From: Tenebrio molitor
Lineage: Eukaryota; Arthropoda; Insecta; Coleoptera; Tenebrionidae
NCBI RefSeq assembly: GCF_963966145.1
Contig: NC_091049.1
Location: 16,616,001 to 16,680,000, forward strand
DNA length: 64,000 nucleotides
Direction: 5' to 3'
This document shows, in pieces, positions 61,869 through 64,000 of this stretch; the first letter of the stretch is position 1; each line of letters starts with the position of its first letter. A program made the position numbers and the translations under genes. The notes below the pieces were generated by a model. That model searched no databases, was not told the DNA's origin, and saw only the letters and a list, made by a program, of their open reading frames with translations.

Positions 61869-64000
61869 ATGAGTTCCGACGAATCTGATGAAACGTAAGT
61901 ACATATTAAATTTGGTAATTATACAGTTTAGGTCGACAAATCTGACGCATGTGCAAATGATTGAATGTCACACGGATTTTGCTAGCGATGTTACCATATT
62001 GTTTAATAACAATTTATTTTAAATATTTAAAGTACCTAAAAACAGACAATGCTTTATGTTGGACCCGTAAATATTGAACCCAGTTTTAAATTCACTGAGT
62101 TTCGGAATTTCGGAGTTTCATTTGCGCATGCGTCAGATTTGTCGACCTAAACTGTATAATTACCTAAGTAGGTATAATTAATATGTAATATTTATTTTTA
62201 CAGAAACCGTCTTCAACATCAAGAGCCCCAACTCCTATCAAAAACAGAAAAATAAGACACGAAGCTCCAAAACAGAAAGTATATTCCCAAAAATTTAAAG
62301 AAGAGTGGCTAGAAAATCCATTCTTCAAAGGGTGGCTAAGGAGCATCCAAAGGATAAATTTCTGGGCGTGTGCCAAGCTTGTAACACGGATTTGAAAGCA
62401 GGAAAGTCTGATTTGGAGAAACATGCAGCAACCGCAAAACACAAGAAAAATGTAGGAATGATGAAAGGTTTGCAATCTGTTCAAACTTTTTTTAAAAAAA
62501 GCACGATACACGACCGGAAGGTTTCAGAAGCCGAAACTAAGTTGGCTAATTTTTTTGCGCAACATAATGTAGCTTTTCAGATAGTTCAACACTTGGTACC
62601 TTTATTAAAAGACTGTTTGCCTGATTCATCTATTTTAACAGATGTTCAGTTAGGGCGTACAAAGACTGTAAATATAATTAAAAATGTTATTGGAAAAAAA
62701 TTACAGTTGATTTAACAAAAATACTTAGTGAAACATATTTTAGCGTACTGATAGATGAAAGTACTGATATTTCTGTTAATAAACTGTTATGCATAGTTGT
62801 TAAATATGTAGATGATTCAGGTAAAATTGTAGACAGATTATTAGAACTGGTTACAGTTGACGCCAAAAAATGTGATGCAGAACATTTATTTGCTGCTTTT
62901 AAAGACTCTTTAAATACGAAAAAAAATCCTCTAAAAAATATTATAGGTTTAGCTTCAGATAATGCCATGCTGGGAAAACACAATTCTTTTATGACACGTT
63001 TAAAATCTGAAGCAAATGCATTAATTGTTCTGCCCTGCAGTTGTCATTCTTCGGCGTTGGTTGCAAACAATGCTTGCTCAAAGTTACCTCGCACATCGGA
63101 AGAATTTGTTCGAAATGTAGCTAGCTATTTTCGGTTTCCGCTAAACGAATGGCAGAACTTGCACAAATGCAGGAATTTTTTAAAGGTACCACACAAAAAA
63201 TGCTCAAACTATCAGCAACTAGATGGCTGAGCATGCAGCACGCCATCAAACGTGTTTTAGATAATTGGCAAATACTTTTAGATTATTTTCGGGTTGCTCA
63301 GTTGGAAGATAATTCTAAAATAATATCTTCAATTTTGGATTAATTAAATAACAGTACTACAAAAGCAGTCTTGCTATTCCTCAATTACATTCTAATTTTT
63401 TTTAACACTTTTAATGCTCTCTTTCAGTCGAAAAAAATGTTGGTTCACTAATTACAACAGGAATGTAGAAAATTTTTTTAAAATATCATAGCACATTTTA
63501 TAAAATCTGAATAACTGAATATTTAAATGATTTTACTATTAATTGTAAAAACCCGCGAAACTTTTTAGAGTTAAAAACAATTGATTTGCGACCAGAGTGT
63601 AAATTGTTCTTAAGTAACTTGCCAGAAGAAATTTAAAATTCTATTCGAAAATCTTGTCTAGAATTTCTTACAACCGTTGCAACAGATCTCCAAGACCGTT
63701 TTCCTCTAAATAACCCATTTTTTGAAAGTTTAAAATTTTTAAAACCAGAAATAGCCTTCAGTTTAACCAAACCCGAACAACTGCAGTCCCTTAAAATAGT
63801 TTCAAGTAAATTTAATTCACTAGAAAACATAAATGTCACTGCAATTGATATAGAATGGAAGAAAATTGCTATTAATTTTAGCGAAAGTAATGTGGAAAAG
63901 CAAAAATTTCTGGAAGGTTCAATTGAAGACTTTTGGCACAGTTTAAAAAATTATAAGAACTTTCAAGATGAGTATGAATACCGTAACGTCGCAAAGTTGG
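61869..64000 (+). pseudogene. hAT transposase with BED/TTF-type finger (ZNF862-like), runs off the right edge
   Basis: A possible first exon is at 61869-61894 (MSSDESDE) with donor GTAAGT and acceptor TTTTACAG at 62203; the join does not keep the best frame. Then KFKEEWLENPFFKGWL, and after a frameshift near 62330 the zinc finger CQACNTDLKAGKSDLEKHAA plus TAKHKK (C-x2-C...H-x4-H). After a frameshift near 62700 the RNase H-like core reads FSVLIDESTDISVNKLLCIV (first catalytic Asp) and NIIGLASDNAMLGKHNSF, then LPCSCHSSALVANNACSKLP and later ATRWLSMQHAIKRVLDNW. The remaining frame continues to the window end. At least three lesions make it inactive. Confidence 0.82.
61914..62164. mobile_element. 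251-bp MITE with 47-bp inverted ends in the hAT intron
   Basis: The ends are GGTAATTATACAGTTTAGGT...GACGCATGNGCAAATGA on both sides, with one mismatch in about 47 bp. It sits inside the putative first intron of the hAT gene. The target duplication is unclear; if the true ends are CAGTTTAGG/CCTAAACTG, the duplication would be TA. Confidence 0.78.

Overview
The window is AT-rich, intron-containing DNA that looks like an arthropod, most likely an insect genome. The evidence is the set of transposon families (R1-clade, I-clade, P/THAP, hAT, Harbinger and Polinton-type PolB), the short 55-95 bp introns, and short runs of TTAGG and TCAGG, the two common insect telomere repeats. A beetle is plausible because TCAGG is the beetle-type repeat, but this is not proven. 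Almost the whole window is a layered transposable-element graveyard. I found one convincing host gene, a three-exon secreted Ly-6/three-finger-type protein at 56781-57287.

Region 1-20021 is a decayed Polinton-like DNA element that has itself been hit repeatedly. Its type B DNA polymerase gene (minus strand) runs from 10731 to beyond base 1. It is split by a nearly complete I-clade-like non-LTR retrotransposon (5283-10626, 11-bp target duplication) and by a solo LTR (123-2167, 4-bp duplication). The solo LTR in turn carries a 179-bp hAT MITE with a perfect 8-bp duplication. To the right are small hypothetical genes and a DUF8207-like gene. Next to that gene sits a full copy of the same LTR family (14434-19034): two 1,883-bp LTRs that look identical, around an 835-bp internal region holding only a gag-like stub.

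Region 20022-30000 holds hAT debris, a second PolB fragment (plus strand), a minisatellite field (23210-24290), several fold-back repeats and a decayed transposon-type gene (28795-30000).

Region 30001-44480 is a head-to-tail series of R1-clade retrotransposons. A 3' end (30001-30261) runs into a TCAGG tract. It is followed by a TRAS/SART-like copy (30277-33329), an R1-like element (33330-38521) carrying a Harbinger MITE and a chimeric RT, a TTAGG tract, a second TRAS/SART-like copy (38838-44376, 15-bp target duplication) and another TTAGG-type tract. The layout resembles telomere-targeted retrotransposons, but both TRAS-like copies have lost the endonuclease core that would give target choice.

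Region 44481-64000 contains a RYDK-repeat ORF, a 'CAGGGTGTCCC' MITE, a second R1-like 5' fragment, a P/THAP element with termini and 7-bp duplication (48876-50850) inside a repeat shared with 24300-24777, and a second P/THAP transposase pseudogene (51786-54130). After those come the Ly-6 gene, THAP remnants, a Harbinger-type element (60172-60847), a tRNA-derived SINE with an 18-bp duplication (60881-61334), and a hAT transposase pseudogene running off the right edge.
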